Assembly (NCBI GenBank): GCA_017446355.1
Contig: JAFSQZ010000130.1
Span: 1 to 6,345, forward strand
Length of the DNA: 6,345 nt
From: Neisseriaceae bacterium
Lineage (GTDB): Bacteria > Pseudomonadota > Gammaproteobacteria > Burkholderiales > Neisseriaceae
Direction of reading: 5' to 3'
The notes beneath the pieces are model-generated. The model saw only the letters and a program-made list of their open reading frames with translations. It was not told the DNA's origin and did no database searches. Of the stretch, positions 1-6,120 are shown piece by piece. Within the stretch, counting starts at the first letter, position 1, and the number at the start of each line of letters is the position of its first letter. Made by a program: the position numbers and the translations under genes.

Positions 1-3000
1 GGCTTGGAATGAACGCGATAGTTGATACACTAATTTCACCGATTGGCTGGCGGTTTCTAAACCTGCTTCATAACCTAAATAAAGGTTGTGTGTGAGTTGT
101 TTGCCAAAGGTTAAAACTTGTTGGGCGGGGTTCATTTCGCCTGTTTGTTTGTTTCGTGTTTGTTGACTGGTTAAGCCAAAATCGTCTACTAAACCAATTT
201 TATCATTGATAGAACCTGCCAAAAACGCGCCTGCAACAGCAGAAAGCGCGGCTTCATCGGTGTCGCTACCGCTGCTGGCACGGTTTAAAATCAGCCACGA
301 GAGTTTGTCTTTTTCACTCATGGGTTCGTTGGCAACCAAGTTTACACGAGGTTGGTTTAAATTGCCTAATACTTCTACACCAGCACCTACCATAGATGCG
401 CGTCTTTCTGCGCGAATATTGAGATTGGGGTTGGTTAAGGGACCAACAAAGGAAATAATGCCTTTTTTGATGACCAAGTCTTGTCCATAGGCTTTGTAGC
501 GTCCATCAATGACTTTAACGCTGCCTGTGGCGGTGAATGGCGTGTTGGGTTTGGCTTTGACATTGAGTTTGCCACCGAGTGTAACATTTAAACCTTGTCC
601 GCTGAATAAGAATTTGTCGTTTAAATCAAAATCTAAATCTAGGTGAAAAGGCATGGTTTCTGTTTTTACTTCTTTTTCTTCACCGAGTACCACTACATCA
701 TCACTTAAACTGGGCGCGGAGCTGTCTTGAAAACCGAAACGACCTTCATCGGTTTTCAGGCTGCCTGAAAGCAGCATTCCGTTGTTGGTATAAGTAACAT
801 CACTTTGTCCTGACACGGCTAAATAGCGATTAACCTGATCCAAAATAGGATAAGCATTAAAGCGGATTTGGGCTTGTACATCAGGATTGTTGTTACGATA
901 AGCCGCTGTGCCTGTAAGCGTAACCGTGCCGTTTTTGCGTTTGAATGTGAGCGCGTCTACCACCCATTTTTGTCCATCAAGGTGCGAGCGTAATGTGCCA
1001 TCGGCTAATACGATGCCTATTTCACGATGACGATAATTGAGTTGCTCCCCTGTGATGCTGCCTGAAAGTTGGGGGTCGTTTAAGCGACCTGATAGTTTGA
1101 TGTCGCCATTGAGTTGTCCGCTTAATGTTTGTCCAATCGGTAGGAAACTGCGTAAAGTGTCTAGGTTTTCACTGACTACGCTAATTTGCCCTGATAAAGG
1201 TGCTTGCGCAAAGGGTTTGCCAAACGTTTGCAAAATATTGACGTTGCCTGATACTTTGCCATAACGTGTTTGTCCACTGATTTTGTTGGTGATGCCGTTG
1301 CTGTTTAATTGGCTGTTGAGCACCAGTTGTTTTAATAACAGTGTGGTGTTGCGTTCGTCTGGTAAAACAATATCGCCGCTTTGTTGATAAATATTTAAGT
1401 AACCGCTAGGGCTTTGGTTGTAGCGCAAATCCCAGTCGCCTGATAAGACCAAATCGTGTTTGATGGGTGGTTGGTAAAAGTTGTGCAATTGTTCTAGGTG
1501 TAAATTGTCTGCACGACCTTTACTGGTTAAACCATTTTGTTTGTCCCAAATTAAATGCTCTAATGAGAGATTACCCAATAAGGCTTGCCAACGACTGGCA
1601 GTAAGTGCAACGCGTTTTGCACCTGCTTCTAAACGAAATGGCGTAAGCAGTTTTAAATCTAATGCACCTACTAAATTTAAGGTACTGATTTGTCCTTGCC
1701 ATTGTTGTTGGTCGTTTAAACCGCCTTGTGCATTGGCTTGAATGGAAAGGGGTTTGTTGTCAATTTTCAGGCTGCTGCTGGCATTTAAACTGTGTTGGCG
1801 CAAAGTGCCTGCTAAAACGGCATCAAGCTGGTCTATATCGCTACCTGAAATTTGAATACCTTTGCCTTTGGCGTTGATGTTAAGTGGACGGCTTGGGTCT
1901 GGCGATGCCAGTACATTAAAGTCTAGCTGGTTAATTTTAACAAGTTGGTTAAAGGCGAATTGTTGTGCGCTGCCTGAAAGTTTGGCATCTAATTGCGTGA
2001 ACGAATCGGCAATGGAAGTGAGCGTGCCTTTGGCTTGCAACGCGCCTTGTATTCCGAAACCGAAACGGCTTAATTCTGGTGCGTTAATGTCTAGGGTGAG
2101 TGTGTCGCCTTTTTTTCCAAACGCGCCTTTGCTGCGCAAGGTGTTTGCCCCCAAAATAATATTGTTGTCGGCTTGGCTTAAATGTCCGTTTTCGTAAACG
2201 ATTTTACCGCTGCCTGAAAGTGATGCACCTGATAATTGTGATGGCGAAAATTGAATATTGGCACGGTATTGTTGTAAGGCAGCTAACGCGTCTAATGTGA
2301 TTTCTCCATTGACGCTACCGTCTGGGAAATCAGGATAAAGTTTTGCTGGGTTAAATTGTTTGCTGTTGATTTTGGCGGTGATTTTTTGATTTTGAAAGAG
2401 TTCATAGCTGCCTGAAACCAGCATTTCTCCGCCGTTTTGTGGCAAGATTTTGCCATTTTTAAGCAATAATGTGCGTTGTTGATTTTTGGTGTCGGTATAA
2501 ATGTCTAGGCTGCCTGAAACATTGGCGCGACCTGTGTTGAGTAACCAACTGATTTGGGGTTGTTGAAACGTGTTTTTGGTTAATACATCACCATTGACTT
2601 CTCCAATGATTTTTCTGCTGATTAAGTCTTGACTGGTAAGTTGTTTGACTTGTGTTTTTAGATTAAGTGTTTGTTTACCAATATTGATTTCACCATTGGT
2701 CAATACTTTTCCTTGTTGCATCAAGGCGATGTCTAATGGTTGCAAATGAGCGATGTTGTGGTCGTCAATCACAAATTGCCCTTGAATGGTTTTGATGGCA
2801 ATGCCTTGCTGGTCAAACCATTGAGGACGCGTATTCAACACATCAATGCTGCCTGAAAGTTGATTTTGGTTGTCCATCAATTCAGGTTTGGCGTGGATAT
2901 TGAATGTTAATTGTGCTTTGGGTAATTTGGGATTAAAGGCGCGTGGGTTAATGTTGTTGCCTGTGAATAAAATATGGTCAATTTTTTCGTTTAATAAAGG

Positions 3001-3813
3001 CGCGAATGGACGAAATTGTGCATCAGCATTAAGACTAATGCTTTTGCCTGTGAGTGTACCGTTGAGTTTAACATCATTCAGGCTGCCTGAAAGCGTGAGT
3101 GCGTTGTCAATAGCGACATCATCTAACATACCTTTACTGCTGATTTTGCCTTGTAACGCAAAAGGTGTGTCGCTATGAAGCGTTACTGTGCCTTCGCTAT
3201 TTGACCAGCTGTTTTGCACAGACAATAAACGCAGTTGATAACGTTGTAGATTGTAGTTAAAAGCCGCCTGAATACTGTCTAAAATTTCAGTGGGTGTTTG
3301 ATTGGGTTTTTGTGATACCAACTGAATACTGCCTACTTTAATTTTATCTACACTGATGTATAAAGGCAGCTTTAATGATTTTGGTTGTTTCAGTGGTGGG
3401 TGTTCTTTGGGTGGTGTGGATTTACTTTCAATAAGGACATCGCCGACACGAATTTCATTGATGTGTAAATGTCTTTGCCAAAGTTCGCGTGCTTGCCAAG
3501 CGAAGACGACTTCGCTGATGTCAAGATTAATCGCTTCGTTTTCAACACGAATGCTGTCGCCTTGAAAACCAGACAAAATGCTGCCTGAAAGCGTGCGCGT
3601 GGTGATGTGTGTTTTTCCTAGTTTGGGCAACTGCAACACGGCAAATCTTAAACCACTATTGGTGCTGATGAGCCACACGAAAAAAACAAAAAACAACACC
3701 AAAAATGCCAACACGCTCATTCTTACCTTGCGCCAAAAACGGCGTTTGGGTTTGGGTGTATTGTTGTTTTCAGGTGTTTGTTCTGTTACGTTTTGTGAAG
3801 AAGTGTTGCTCAT
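1..3813 (-). CDS. tamB: TamB, inner-membrane-anchored translocation and assembly module subunit (C-terminal end cut off by the window)
   Basis: TamB spans the periplasm and docks on the outer-membrane protein TamA; the family is implicated in outer-membrane protein assembly and in carrying phospholipids along a hydrophobic beta groove. The frame is open from ATG at 3813 to position 1: 1271 residues with no stop. E. coli TamB has 1259, so little is missing; the visible end (SVKLVYQLSRSFQA) looks close to the usual C-terminus. Residues 21-31 are basic (KPKRRFWRKVR) and 33-50 form one membrane segment, giving an inner-membrane signal anchor. Residues 55-120 resemble the start of E. coli TamB. 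The middle is beta-repeat with many LSG/LSGS strands. Residues about 920-1271 form the TamB C-terminal domain (DUF490), with YGQDLVIKKGIISFVGP near 1109-1125 and SEKDKLSWLILNR around W1173. Met32 (ATG at 3720) is a possible alternative start, with AAGG suitably placed before it. The family call is very secure; the exact start is less so. Confidence 0.96.
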   Translation of the reverse strand, partial: MSNTSSQNVTEQTPENNNTPKPKRRFWRKVRMSVLAFLVLFFVFFVWLISTNSGLRFAVLQLPKLGKTHITTRTLSGSILSGFQGDSIRVENEAINLDISEVVFAWQARELWQRHLHINEIRVGDVLIESKSTPPKEHPPLKQPKSLKLPLYISVDKIKVGSIQLVSQKPNQTPTEILDSIQAAFNYNLQRYQLRLLSVQNSWSNSEGTVTLHSDTPFALQGKISSKGMLDDVAIDNALTLSGSLNDVKLNGTLTGKSISLNADAQFRPFAPLLNEKIDHILFTGNNINPRAFNPKLPKAQLTFNIHAKPELMDNQNQLSGSIDVLNTRPQWFDQQGIAIKTIQGQFVIDDHNIAHLQPLDIALMQQGKVLTNGEINIGKQTLNLKTQVKQLTSQDLISRKIIGEVNGDVLTKNTFQQPQISWLLNTGRANVSGSLDIYTDTKNQQRTLLLKNGKILPQNGGEMLVSGSYELFQNQKITAKINSKQFNPAKLYPDFPDGSVNGEITLDALAALQQYRANIQFSPSQLSGASLSGSGKIVYENGHLSQADNNIILGANTLRSKGAFGKKGDTLTLDINAPELSRFGFGIQGALQAKGTLTSIADSFTQLDAKLSGSAQQFAFNQLVKINQLDFNVLASPDPSRPLNINAKGKGIQISGSDIDQLDAVLAGTLRQHSLNASSSLKIDNKPLSIQANAQGGLNDQQQWQGQISTLNLVGALDLKLLTPFRLEAGAKRVALTASRWQALLGNLSLEHLIWDKQNGLTSKGRADNLHLEQLHNFYQPPIKHDLVLSGDWDLRYNQSPSGYLNIYQQSGDIVLPDERNTTLLLKQLVLNSQLNSNGITNKISGQTRYGKVSGNVNILQTFGKPFAQAPLSGQISVVSENLDTLRSFLPIGQTLSGQLNGDIKLSGRLNDPQLSGSITGEQLNYRHREIGIVLADGTLRSHLDGQKWVVDALTFKRKNGTVTLTGTAAYRNNNPDVQAQIRFNAYPILDQVNRYLAVSGQSDVTYTNNGMLLSGSLKTDEGRFGFQDSSAPSLSDDVVVLGEEKEVKTETMPFHLDLDFDLNDKFLFSGQGLNVTLGGKLNVKAKPNTPFTATGSVKVIDGRYKAYGQDLVIKKGIISFVGPLTNPNLNIRAERRASMVGAGVEVLGNLNQPRVNLVANEPMSEKDKLSWLILNRASSGSDTDEAALSAVAGAFLAGSINDKIGLVDDFGLTSQQTRNKQTGEMNPAQQVLTFGKQLTHNLYLGYEAGLETASQSVKLVYQLSRSFQA
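758..769 (+). repeat. DUS, full 12-mer, in tamB
   Basis: Exact AGGCTGCCTGAA inside the palindrome TTCAGGCTGCCTGAA (755/756 to 769/770). On the coding strand it is read as LSGSLK, with Ser-Gly-Ser at TamB residues 1016-1018. Confidence 0.95.
1057..1066 (+). repeat. DUS 10-mer core in tamB
   Basis: Exact GCTGCCTGAA; the two preceding bases are AT, not AG. Read as LSGSI, Ser-Gly-Ser 917-919. Confidence 0.9.
1840..1849 (+). repeat. Variant DUS core in tamB (one mismatch)
   Basis: GCTACCTGAA differs from the local core by one base and equals the core of the Eikenella-type dialect. It is read as ISGS in the same register as the exact copies (TCA GGT AGC), so it may be a drifted copy or a plain LSGS-type strand. 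Confidence 0.5.
1969..1978 (+). repeat. DUS 10-mer core in tamB
   Basis: Exact GCTGCCTGAA, preceded by GC. Read as LSGSA, Ser-Gly-Ser 613-615. Confidence 0.9.
2209..2218 (+). repeat. DUS 10-mer core in tamB
   Basis: Exact GCTGCCTGAA, preceded by CC. Read as LSGSG, Ser-Gly-Ser 533-535. Confidence 0.9.
2407..2416 (+). repeat. DUS 10-mer core in tamB
   Basis: Exact GCTGCCTGAA, preceded by TA. Read as VSGSY, Ser-Gly-Ser 467-469. Confidence 0.9.
2507..2518 (+). repeat. DUS, full 12-mer, in tamB
   Basis: Exact AGGCTGCCTGAA, only about 100 bases from the previous copy. Read as VSGSL, Ser-Gly-Ser 433-435. Confidence 0.95.
2848..2857 (+). repeat. DUS 10-mer core in tamB
   Basis: Exact GCTGCCTGAA, preceded by AT. 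Read as LSGSI, Ser-Gly-Ser 320-322. Confidence 0.9.
3080..3091 (+). repeat. DUS, full 12-mer, in tamB
   Basis: Exact AGGCTGCCTGAA within TTCAGGCTGCCTGAA, so the opposite dialect word is also present on the minus strand. Read as LSGSL, Ser-Gly-Ser 242-244. Confidence 0.95.
3580..3589 (+). repeat. DUS 10-mer core in tamB
   Basis: Exact GCTGCCTGAA, preceded by AT. Read as LSGSI, Ser-Gly-Ser 76-78, shortly after the membrane anchor. Confidence 0.9.
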
Positions 3814-3852
3814 ATTGTATTGCTTTTTTATGGTGTTCAGGCTGCCTGAATA
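3814..3852 (-). other. tamA-tamB intergenic spacer
   Basis: These 39 bases separate the tamA stop (TAA, 3855-3853) from the tamB ATG (3813). The spacer holds a palindromic DUS (3836-3850) just after the stop. Read towards tamB, there is an A-rich stretch but no recognisable Shine-Dalgarno sequence. No T-run follows the palindrome in the direction of transcription, so it does not look like an efficient Rho-independent terminator. It could still form a short hairpin that tunes expression of tamB relative to tamA. Confidence 0.7.
3839..3850 (+). repeat. DUS, full 12-mer, between tamA and tamB
   Basis: Exact AGGCTGCCTGAA within the palindrome TTCAGGCTGCCTGAA (3836-3850), ending three bases before the tamA stop codon on the plus strand. 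It is the only copy inside the operon that is not in coding sequence. Confidence 0.95.
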
Positions 3853-5667
3853 TTAAAAACGTGTGCCTAAACTAATGTGCCAACGAAGTTTTTTATCGTG
3901 ATGACCGTAGGCAATGTCAAACGAAAAAGGGGCAATTGGGCTAAACCAACGCAAACCTAAACCTGTACCGTGTCGCCATGAAATGTCTTGAAATTTTCTT
4001 GCTGTGCCACCCATATCGTGAAACACCGCAATAGACCAATCTTTTTTAAAGGGGTATTGATATTCGCCACTAATCACTGCCATTGCACGATCAGGATAAA
4101 CCGTATTGCTATAAAAAACGTTTTGTCCAATGCTGTTTAACTCATAGCCGCGCACCGATGTTGAGCCACCTGTGCGGAACATTAAACTAGATGGTACGTT
4201 ACCACCCAAAATATCATCTTTGGTGTACACATATCCCAATGCGCTACGTGCAATGAATGTGCCAATTTTTTCGTTTTCAGGTGTGAAAAAATAACCAGCG
4301 TGTCCGTAAATCCGCGCCATCATTGACGAAGAGAGCATTTTACCAAGAGTTGTGCCAATTTTACCGTCAAAATAATAGCCATTTTTCGGACGAAGTTGAG
4401 TATTGATGTTTTGTCGCCGCCAAGATGCCGTGAGCATTGTGGCATAACTGTGTCCCAAGTTAATATTGTCTTTGGGCAATTTAGTGTCTTCACCCACAAA
4501 CTCAATGCCATAACGTGCTTCAATATTGTTACTGTCGCGCACATACCACAAACCGCTACTGATGGTTTGGGTTTCCAATGATTGTGTTTTGTCGCGTTTA
4601 TAAGCAACATTACTTGTCCAATAATGTCCATTGCTTTGACGTGGTTGACTGATACCAACTGCAACACTGGTTTGATATTTATCCGCATCAAAATAAACAG
4701 AACCGATATAACCGCGATTAAACAAATTATAGTAGTCATAACCCAATGAACCACCCACGCCGTATTCTGAATCGTAACGCAAACCTGCTTCTACTTTATG
4801 GCGTTTTGCTTCGGAAACCACTACGTTAATAGGTACTTTGTCATCTTGTATTTGCTCAAAATCCGCTTGCACCGATGCACCAGAATAATGACTATCTTGT
4901 TCTAAAGCTTGTTGATAATCCAAAAGTTTGTCTAAATCGTAAGCATCACCTGTTTTGAACTGTGCCAAACCTTCTGCCACAGAATTATCATAACGTTGGC
5001 TGCCTGAAATATTCAACGCACCAAAATAAATTGGACGTTCACTTTCCACATTAACACTTAATTCTGCTTTTTTGGTTTGCGGATTGATGGTGGCTTGAGT
5101 GTGTACCAATTTTGCCAAAGGATATTTTTTACGGGTAACCGCAGAAAGTACAGATGCTTTTGAGCTACTCCAATTATCTTGTTTAAACGCATCACCAACA
5201 GGTTGCGACCAATTGGCAAAAGCATCTTTATAGTAAAGTGCCAAATCATCGTCCATTAAGATATCACCCAATAACGCCACCGACACATTATCAATTTTGG
5301 TTTGTTCGCCCAAATCAACACGTACTTGATAACCTTTGCCTTGCGGTTGCACACTGACTTGACTATTAAAATACCCTTCGGTGCGCACCATATTTTGTAC
5401 AGCTTTTGGCGTGGTTTCTGCCAAATACGCGATTTGTTCATCGTCTAATACCACTTTCTTTTGATGCGCTAAAAGTGGCAAATGTTCAGTAAGCATTTTC
5501 TTAATCTCTACATTATCCACCTGAATATCAACAGGATATTGAACAGCCAATTGTGCTGATTGCTCTTGTTCGTCTTCTTGTTCTTGATTCTGTGCAAAAC
5601 CAGCAGGACTGGTAAACAAAGCAGATAAGATTAAAGCTAAAAGAGCTGGGCGAGCAGTAAAAGACAT
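3853..5667 (-). CDS. tamA: TamA, Omp85-family outer-membrane translocation and assembly module subunit
   Basis: TamA is the outer-membrane partner of TamB, a BamA paralogue that helps insert a subset of outer-membrane proteins such as autotransporters. The protein has 604 residues (E. coli TamA 577). Residues 1-25 are a Sec signal peptide, with probable cleavage after AGFA. Residues 26-38 are a Gln/Glu/Asp-rich linker. Three POTRA domains follow at roughly 44-118, 122-208 and 212-287, and the barrel covers about 290-604. The Omp85 loop-6 signature is VRGY at 505-508 (Arg506), within FRTGGSTSVRGYELNSIG. The late-barrel motif GLRWFSPIAPFSFDIAYG and the C-terminal Phe604 also fit an outer-membrane barrel. 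The start at 5667 gives the signal peptide at once; the ribosome site is weak (GAG about 8 bases upstream). A DUS core at 4999-5008 encodes Ser221-Gly-Ser223 in POTRA3. tamB follows after 39 bases, so the two are almost certainly cotranscribed. BamA is unlikely because it has five POTRA domains and is longer. Confidence 0.96.
   Translation of the reverse strand: MSFTARPALLALILSALFTSPAGFAQNQEQEDEQEQSAQLAVQYPVDIQVDNVEIKKMLTEHLPLLAHQKKVVLDDEQIAYLAETTPKAVQNMVRTEGYFNSQVSVQPQGKGYQVRVDLGEQTKIDNVSVALLGDILMDDDLALYYKDAFANWSQPVGDAFKQDNWSSSKASVLSAVTRKKYPLAKLVHTQATINPQTKKAELSVNVESERPIYFGALNISGSQRYDNSVAEGLAQFKTGDAYDLDKLLDYQQALEQDSHYSGASVQADFEQIQDDKVPINVVVSEAKRHKVEAGLRYDSEYGVGGSLGYDYYNLFNRGYIGSVYFDADKYQTSVAVGISQPRQSNGHYWTSNVAYKRDKTQSLETQTISSGLWYVRDSNNIEARYGIEFVGEDTKLPKDNINLGHSYATMLTASWRRQNINTQLRPKNGYYFDGKIGTTLGKMLSSSMMARIYGHAGYFFTPENEKIGTFIARSALGYVYTKDDILGGNVPSSLMFRTGGSTSVRGYELNSIGQNVFYSNTVYPDRAMAVISGEYQYPFKKDWSIAVFHDMGGTARKFQDISWRHGTGLGLRWFSPIAPFSFDIAYGHHDKKLRWHISLGTRF
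4997..5008 (+). repeat. DUS (11 of 12) in tamA
   Basis: TGGCTGCCTGAA, exact over the 10-base core (4999-5008). Read as ISGS, Ser-Gly-Ser 221-223 of TamA in POTRA3. It is the only DUS in tamA. Confidence 0.9.
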
Positions 5668-5696
5668 GGTAAAAACTCAATAATAAAAATCTGCTT

Positions 5697-5705
5697 ATTC
5701 TAACA
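5697..5705 (-). promoter_or_regulatory. Candidate extended -10 promoter for tamAB
   Basis: Read on the minus strand, TGT-TAGAAT matches an extended -10 element (TGn plus 5 of 6 bases of TATAAT). It would start transcription near 5690 and give a leader of about 23 bases before the tamA ATG. The -35 region at the right distance (around 5719-5725, CTGTCT/TGTCTG) is poor, as is common for extended -10 promoters. The spacer carries an AC/GT dinucleotide run. This is inferred from motif and position only. Confidence 0.4.
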
Positions 5706-5712
5706 CACACAC
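5703..5712. repeat. (AC)5 dinucleotide repeat in the tamA promoter spacer
   Basis: Five perfect AC units ((GT)5 on the tamA strand) lie immediately upstream of the candidate -10 hexamer, between it and the -35 region. The first two bases overlap the TG of the extended -10. Confidence 0.8.
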
Positions 5713-5715
5713 CCT

Positions 5716-5733
5716 TTTCAGACAGTCTAAAAT
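5716..5733. repeat. Degenerate DUS-like inverted repeat
   Basis: The sequence reads TTTTCAGACAGTCTAAAA, an imperfect palindrome centred on AGAC-A-GTCT. On the minus strand it gives GACTGTCTGAAA, which resembles a DUS but differs from this window's dialect at two core positions. It overlaps the -35 region of the candidate tamA promoter. It may be a decayed DUS or a hairpin; no function is assigned. Confidence 0.4.
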
Positions 5734-5740
5734 AAACAAC

Positions 5741-5779
5741 GTCATGACGAAGTTTGCAAAAGCAAACAGTGGCAATCTC
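5741..5779 (+). repeat. Dispersed hairpin repeat, copy A
   Basis: Layout: GTCATGACGA, one A, left arm GTTTGC (5752-5757), loop AAAA, right arm GCAAAC (5762-5767), then AGTGGCAATCTC. The end sequences and layout are shared with copy B at 6283-6320, but the arm sequences differ while remaining self-complementary. The ends resemble the GTCATTGCGAG...GCAATCTC intergenic repeats that I recall from many bacterial genomes. It lies upstream of tamA and outside any convincing gene. Confidence 0.7.
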
Positions 5780-5793
5780 TTAAACTCTGTTAT

Positions 5794-5822
5794 GCGTAGA
5801 ATGGGCAACTTGTTGCCCACGC
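5794..5822. repeat. GC-rich hairpin in the intergenic repeat cluster
   Basis: An 8-base perfect inverted repeat, TGGGCAAC (5802-5809) and GTTGCCCA (5812-5819), has a 2-base centre. Outer GCG (5794-5796) can pair with CGC (5820-5822) across an unpaired TAGAA on the left side. It is the most stable-looking hairpin in the gene-free region. It has no clear T-run, so I class it as a repeat unit, not a terminator. Confidence 0.65.
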
Positions 5823-5841
5823 GTTTAAAACTGTTTAACGC
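5821..5841. repeat. AT-rich imperfect hairpin in the repeat cluster
   Basis: GCGTT (5821-5825) pairs with AACGC (5837-5841) and AAA (5827-5829) with TTT (5834-5836), leaving one bulged T and the loop ACTG. It shares bases 5821-5822 with the preceding hairpin, so the two compete for outer pairing. Confidence 0.5.
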
Positions 5842-5847
5842 CTTACC

Positions 5848-5870
5848 GCGTAGGTATAAATACCCACCCT
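5848..5870. repeat. Short palindrome with an asymmetric CCCACCCT flank
   Basis: GGTAT-AA-ATACC (5853-5864) is a perfect palindrome, preceded by GCGTAG (5849-5854 overlaps its first bases) and followed by CACCCT. The previous hairpin is also preceded by GCGTAG and ends in CCCAC. The two look like related repeat units, this one having lost part of its left arm. It also contains TATAAA, but no acceptable -35 sits at the right distance. Confidence 0.45.
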
Positions 5871-6080
5871 TGTATCTTTCCAAATGTGTGGATAAAAACG
5901 TATTATGCACACAAAAACCAAACAGAACAGAAAATTGAGCCCACTCTACAAAGCTAAAATTTTAGGTTGACGTAGATTTACCCCAAATTACTTTTAACTG
6001 CATACTCAACATCGTTTACACTTTTTTACAACACTTCCCAAAATTCCATTTAATGATTTTTTTAGCATAAAATCATTTTT
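5871..6080. other. AT-rich gene-free stretch
   Basis: No open frame here has a credible start or a recognisable product. It contains a perfect 12-base palindrome CTAAAATTTTAG (5954-5965), a TTGACG at 5967-5972 without a matching -10, and two TTTACA hexamers (6015-6020, 6025-6030). The second has TTTAAT 18 bases downstream, a weak rightward promoter possibility. Confidence 0.5.
6052..6077. promoter_or_regulatory. AT-rich inverted repeat, possible operator or weak terminator
   Basis: AATGATTTT (6052-6060) and AAAATCATT (6069-6077) are perfect 9-base arms around an 8-base centre, followed on the plus strand by TTTT. They sit just upstream of the candidate extended -10 at 6081-6089, where an operator could act. 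It is not a good match to a Fur box. The weak stem makes it a poor terminator. Confidence 0.4.
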
Positions 6081-6089
6081 TGTTATACT
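6081..6089 (+). promoter_or_regulatory. Candidate rightward extended -10 promoter
   Basis: TGT-TATACT matches an extended -10 (TGn and 5 of 6 of TATAAT). TTTAGC at 6061-6066, 17 bases upstream, is only a partial -35. Transcription would begin near 6096, at the edge of the palindromic DUS. Inferred from motif only. Confidence 0.35.
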
Positions 6090-6096
6090 TCTCTCA

Positions 6097-6113
6097 TTTC
6101 AGGCAGCCTGAAA
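6097..6113. repeat. Palindromic DUS, intergenic
   Basis: TTTCAGGCAGCCTGAAA carries AGGCAGCCTGAA on the plus strand (6101-6112) and AGGCTGCCTGAA on the minus strand (6098-6109). It lies at the predicted start of the transcript from the 6081-6089 promoter, where it could form a 5' hairpin. Confidence 0.92.
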
Positions 6114-6120
6114 CTGGGTT

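Noticed and set aside
1766..1775. GCAGCCTGAA (Kingella-type core) on the minus strand in tamB
   Set aside because: The two-base prefix does not match, it lies in a run of AGC serine codons, and it is the only non-palindromic copy in that orientation. Chance is enough to explain it.
3263..3272. GCCGCCTGAA, one base from the local DUS core
   Set aside because: It is in a different codon register (read as IQAA), lacks the AG prefix and is a single-base variant. Probably chance.
206..3565. Several plus-strand open frames of 60-111 codons across 206-3565
   Set aside because: They lie opposite the fully open tamB frame, have low-complexity Cys/Ser/Leu-rich translations and match no family I recognise. 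They are antisense shadows of tamB.
758..3589. DUS repeats as a CRISPR array
   Set aside because: The repeats are only 10-12 bases, irregularly spaced (about 100 to 900 bases) and inside a coding gene.
3680..3693. A7 and A6 runs in the tamB membrane-segment codons as a phase-variation tract
   Set aside because: The runs are short and explained by consecutive Phe codons in a hydrophobic segment; the frame is intact.
3578..3856. Plus-strand open frame of 92 codons over the tamB start and the tamA-tamB spacer
   Set aside because: It starts inside a DUS, lies antisense to the tamB N-terminus and has no ribosome site. Its hydrophobic part mirrors A/T-rich membrane-segment codons.
4320..4754. Minus-strand open frame of 144 codons inside tamA
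   Set aside because: It is in another frame within the conserved TamA barrel; its composition is typical of a shadow frame and tamA explains the region.
5744..5938. Plus-strand open frame of 64 codons upstream of tamA, and an opposing minus-strand frame at 5695-5910
   Set aside because: Both run through the hairpin repeat cluster, begin or end inside repeat units, lack a good ribosome site and resemble no known protein.
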